The position numbers and the translations under genes were made by a program. Of a stretch of DNA of 7,997 nucleotides, positions 7,217 through 7,997 are shown one piece after another. How positions within the stretch are numbered: the stretch's first letter is position 1; each line of letters starts with the position of its first letter. The stretch is from NCBI GenBank assembly GCA_040758255.1, contig JBFLVX010000110.1:1-7997 (forward strand), written 5' to 3'. The notes beneath the pieces were generated by a model. It ran no database searches and was not told where the DNA came from. It saw only the letters and a list, made by a program, of their open reading frames with translations. The DNA comes from JACRPZ01 sp040758255. Its GTDB lineage: Bacteria > Nitrospirota > Thermodesulfovibrionia > UBA6902.

Positions 7217-7345
7217 ATCCCCTCCTAAAATAGGGGGGGAACTATGGGGTTGTATTTTACTCTCCCCTGAGTTAAAGAGGGGAACTGTGAGGTTGTATTT
7301 TACTCCCCTCCTTAGTTAAGGAGGGGTAGGGGGTGGTTTGTACCC
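7217..7345. repeat. MITE-like nested inverted repeat, copy 2 (left end shortened)
   Basis: This is the same family and orientation as the copy at 2080-2216. The right arm from 7305 to 7345, including a perfect palindrome at 7305-7326, matches copy 1 except for one extra G. The left arm keeps CCCCTCCTAAAATAGG from 7219 but lacks the outer ACCACCCC end, and its hairpin is degraded by extra Gs. The core is two tandem units of period 43: GGTTGTATTTTACT occurs at 7248-7261 and again at 7291-7304. It lies between the radical SAM gene and hemE and encodes nothing. It might attenuate transcription between them, but that is inference. Confidence 0.8.
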
Positions 7346-7380
7346 ACTTCCCAGTTCCTATTTCTCAGTTCTCATTTTTC
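7346..7380. repeat. Degenerate 7-bp tandem repeat at the 3' end of the radical SAM gene
   Basis: Five consecutive 7-base units read ACTTCCC, AGTTCCT, ATTTCTC, AGTTCTC, ATTTTTC on the plus strand, the same consensus and orientation as the array at 6058-6104. It directly abuts the palindromic repeat at 7345. It overlaps the gene end: the TAG stop (7358-7360) and about the last six codons are made of repeat sequence. Confidence 0.75.
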
Positions 7381-7997
7381 TCGGAACATATCCGCAGAAC
7401 GGTTCCTCATCCATGTAATCCCCGGTAACGGCATACGCACGCGCCCTGCATCCGCCGCAGACATTTATATATTCGCATGAACCGCACCTGCCTTTGTACT
7501 CTTTGAAGTTCCTCATGTCCTTGAAGAGTTCTGAATTCTCCCATATATCCTTGAAAGACTTCTCTCTGATATTGCCTGCTGATTTCGGGAAATAACTGCA
7601 CGGAAGCACATTGCCGTCCACGTCTATAAGGCATATGAGCTGTCCCGCGAGACATCCCTTTGCGCCTCCGGTAGAAAACTTCAGCGTCCTGCGCTCGAAC
7701 TTGTCGCCCTTCTCCTTCTTCTTCTGAAGAACGACCCTGTAATAATGCGGCGCGCATGTAGGCCTTACGAGTATATCCCTCTCATCTTTCTCCATCTCAT
7801 AGTGCCATTCAAGCAGTTCTTCGTAGTCCTCTTTTGATATGAGCTCGCTCATCATGTCCTCACCCCTGCCGGTCGGAACTATCATAAACATATACCACGC
7901 GGTTGCGCCTAATTTCTTGGCAAGCTTGTAGACGTTAGGTATATCCGCCTGATTGCGTTTTGTAAAAGAGGAGTTTATCAGAAATTCCACGCCATAT
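7358..7997 (-). CDS. Radical SAM/SPASM protein, AhbD/NirJ-like (haem or haem d1 biosynthesis type), C-terminal part only
   Basis: The frame is open to the right edge, so the N-terminus is missing, including the CxxxCxxC site for the SAM-binding iron-sulfur cluster. A GTG at 7990 is not a credible start, because coding-like sequence (Tyr-Gly) continues upstream. From that codon about 210 residues are visible. They include the end of the radical SAM barrel, TCAPHYYR with C79, a GCLAGQLIC segment with C113 and C120, then C131. The SPASM cluster motif has C169, C172, C178, C181 and C199 (CGSC, VCGGC and a last Cys 17 residues on), which binds auxiliary 4Fe-4S clusters. TCAPHYYR and GGCRARAYAVTGDY resemble, from memory, AhbD/AhbC/NirJ enzymes that modify porphyrin side chains. 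Adjacent hemE supports a tetrapyrrole role. A peptide-modifying SPASM enzyme cannot be excluded. The last residues (MRTEK) are encoded by a tandem repeat. Confidence 0.88.
   Translation of the reverse strand, partial: YGVEFLINSSFTKRNQADIPNVYKLAKKLGATAWYMFMIVPTGRGEDMMSELISKEDYEELLEWHYEMEKDERDILVRPTCAPHYYRVVLQKKKEKGDKFERRTLKFSTGGAKGCLAGQLICLIDVDGNVLPCSYFPKSAGNIREKSFKDIWENSELFKDMRNFKEYKGRCGSCEYINVCGGCRARAYAVTGDYMDEEPFCGYVPRKMRTEK

Noticed and set aside
7985..7990. GTG at 7990 as the true start of the radical SAM protein
   Set aside because: The frame stays open to the window edge, no ribosome binding site can be seen, and the family needs an N-terminal CxxxCxxC domain. The gene is simply cut by the window.

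Overview
The window looks like bacterial chromosome from an anaerobic or microaerophilic, signalling-rich lineage. Nitrospirota or a former deltaproteobacterial group is my best guess. The guess rests on PAS-heavy sensors with a Cys/His motif, a c-type-haem sensor kinase, a haem-type radical SAM/SPASM protein and palindromic intergenic repeats. No rRNA or other phylogenetic marker confirms it.

All six genes lie on the minus strand, so they read from right to left. Starting at the right edge:
- the C-terminal part of a radical SAM/SPASM protein resembling AhbD/NirJ porphyrin enzymes (7358-7997, N-terminus outside the window);
- a palindromic repeat (7217-7345);
- hemE, uroporphyrinogen decarboxylase (6089-7138);
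- a tight set of three sensory genes separated by only 6 bp each: a soluble double-PAS protein without an output domain (5140-6045), a membrane PAS/HD-GYP protein predicted to degrade cyclic di-GMP (3865-5133), and a membrane histidine kinase with a periplasmic c-type haem site (2248-3858);
- a second copy of the palindromic repeat (2080-2216);
- a large REC-PAS-PAS-PAS-GAF protein that runs off the left edge (1-2062).

How the genes may work together (inference): the two right-hand genes make or modify haem precursors. The three linked genes look like a redox- or ligand-sensing module that feeds a phosphorelay and cyclic di-GMP turnover. The haem-sensor kinase has no partner regulator beside it except the receiver domain of the left-edge protein. 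Four PAS domains in three different proteins carry the same Cys-x4-His-x5-(Cys)-x(2-8)-Cys arrangement, which is the most unusual protein-level feature.

At the DNA level there are two repeat families. One is a roughly 130-bp nested inverted repeat present twice in the same orientation. The other is a degenerate 7-bp tandem repeat that overlaps the 3' ends of both hemE and the radical SAM gene and supplies their stop codons. I saw no tRNA, rRNA, CRISPR array or transposase gene. No gene-free stretch exceeds 300 bases.
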